Made by a program: the position numbers and the translations under genes | DNA from: Rhizobium sp. EC-SD404 | GTDB taxonomy: Bacteria > Pseudomonadota > Alphaproteobacteria > Rhizobiales > Rhizobiaceae | DNA: 64,000 nt | Direction of reading: 5' to 3' | Assembly (NCBI RefSeq): GCF_902498825.1 | Contig: NZ_LR701459.1 | Location: forward strand, 2,090,414-2,154,413 | Shown: piece after piece, positions 63,861 to 64,000 of the stretch | Layout of the letters: each line of letters starts with the position of its first letter | Position numbering within the stretch: the stretch's first letter is position 1 | Notes under the pieces: generated by a model | Database searches by the model: none | Told to the model about the DNA's origin: nothing | The model's input: the letters and a program-made list of their open reading frames with translations, nothing else

Positions 63861-64000
63861 TCAGCCGGGCAGGCCGGGACGGTCAAGACCACCTGGTGAG
63901 AGGGTGAAGATTTCGCAACCCGTCTTCGTCACGCCGACCGTGTGTTCATACTGCGCCGAAAGCGAGCGGTCGCGCGTCACGGCCGTCCAGCCATCGGCAA
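63861..64000 (-). CDS. map: Methionine aminopeptidase, C-terminal part only
   Basis: The last 46 codons of a minus-strand gene entering from the right edge: [35 protein letters not shown] and a stop at 63861. The QYEHT segment holds the metal-binding Glu and the conserved terminus of type I methionine aminopeptidases, which remove the initiator methionine. The N-terminal part lies outside the window. Confidence 0.5.
   Translation of the reverse strand, partial: ADGWTAVTRDRSLSAQYEHTVGVTKTGCEIFTLSPGGLDRPGLPG

Overview
The window is about 62% G+C chromosomal DNA from an alphaproteobacterium of the order Hyphomicrobiales (Rhizobiales), probably close to Rhizobiaceae or Aurantimonadaceae. This rests on gene content and order: exoR, minCDE, a PopZ-type protein, dgt/erpA, argS-SPOR-nagZ-scpAB-tatABC-serS-surE-pcm-nlpD, yajC-secDF, trmFO, DUF1127 genes and an FeS-type photolyase. 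The genus cannot be told from the sequence alone. It is mostly core chromosome: I see no insertion sequence, prophage, integron or CRISPR array. The first gene (MFS) and the last (map) run off the window.

Region 1 (1-6.2 kb): a truncated MFS transporter, a divergent Lrp regulator/alanine dehydrogenase pair, and a minus-strand sulfur/amino-acid operon (cysK-like, alaX, sseA, GNAT). Region 2 (6.3-14.7 kb) looks like a photo-oxidative/singlet-oxygen response block: a ChrR-like cupin, an SDR, an MFS transporter, a CFA-type methyltransferase, a DUF1365 protein, an FAD amine oxidase-like protein and a class I photolyase. Three sites share the architecture TGATC(C/G)-N16-CGTA(AC/TT), the form expected of sigma-E/ChrR (ECF11) promoters, yet no sigma factor gene lies nearby. 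The ChrR-like protein has lost the zinc ligands of the anti-sigma domain.

Region 3 (14.8-29.9 kb): tRNA-Asn, an alpha/beta hydrolase, minCDE with a CtrA box, tRNA-Cys, a PCMT-like protein, tolC, a PopZ-like protein, valS, a FadL porin, ilvD and exoR. Region 4 (29.9-46.3 kb): xthA, erpA, dgt, argS, a 1285-residue SPOR protein, nagZ, scpAB, tatABC, serS, surE and pcm. Region 5 (46.4-58.1 kb): an NlpD-like amidase activator, a DUF815 ATPase, yajC, a fused secDF, an NDUFAF6-like protein, a sterol desaturase-like protein, a DUF4153 protein and trmFO.

Region 6 (58.1-59.4 kb) is the most unusual. Three tiny DUF1127 genes on the minus strand are interleaved with two RNA modules. Each module folds into three consecutive hairpins, every loop shows a CUCCUCC-type anti-Shine-Dalgarno sequence, and the last hairpin of each is terminator-like. 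This is the architecture of cuckoo/CcsR-type small RNAs, here in triple-hairpin form. Upstream of both transcription units lies the same 13-nt box inside a LysR-like dyad. The window closes with tRNA-Leu, tig, an FeS-type photolyase, radC and map.
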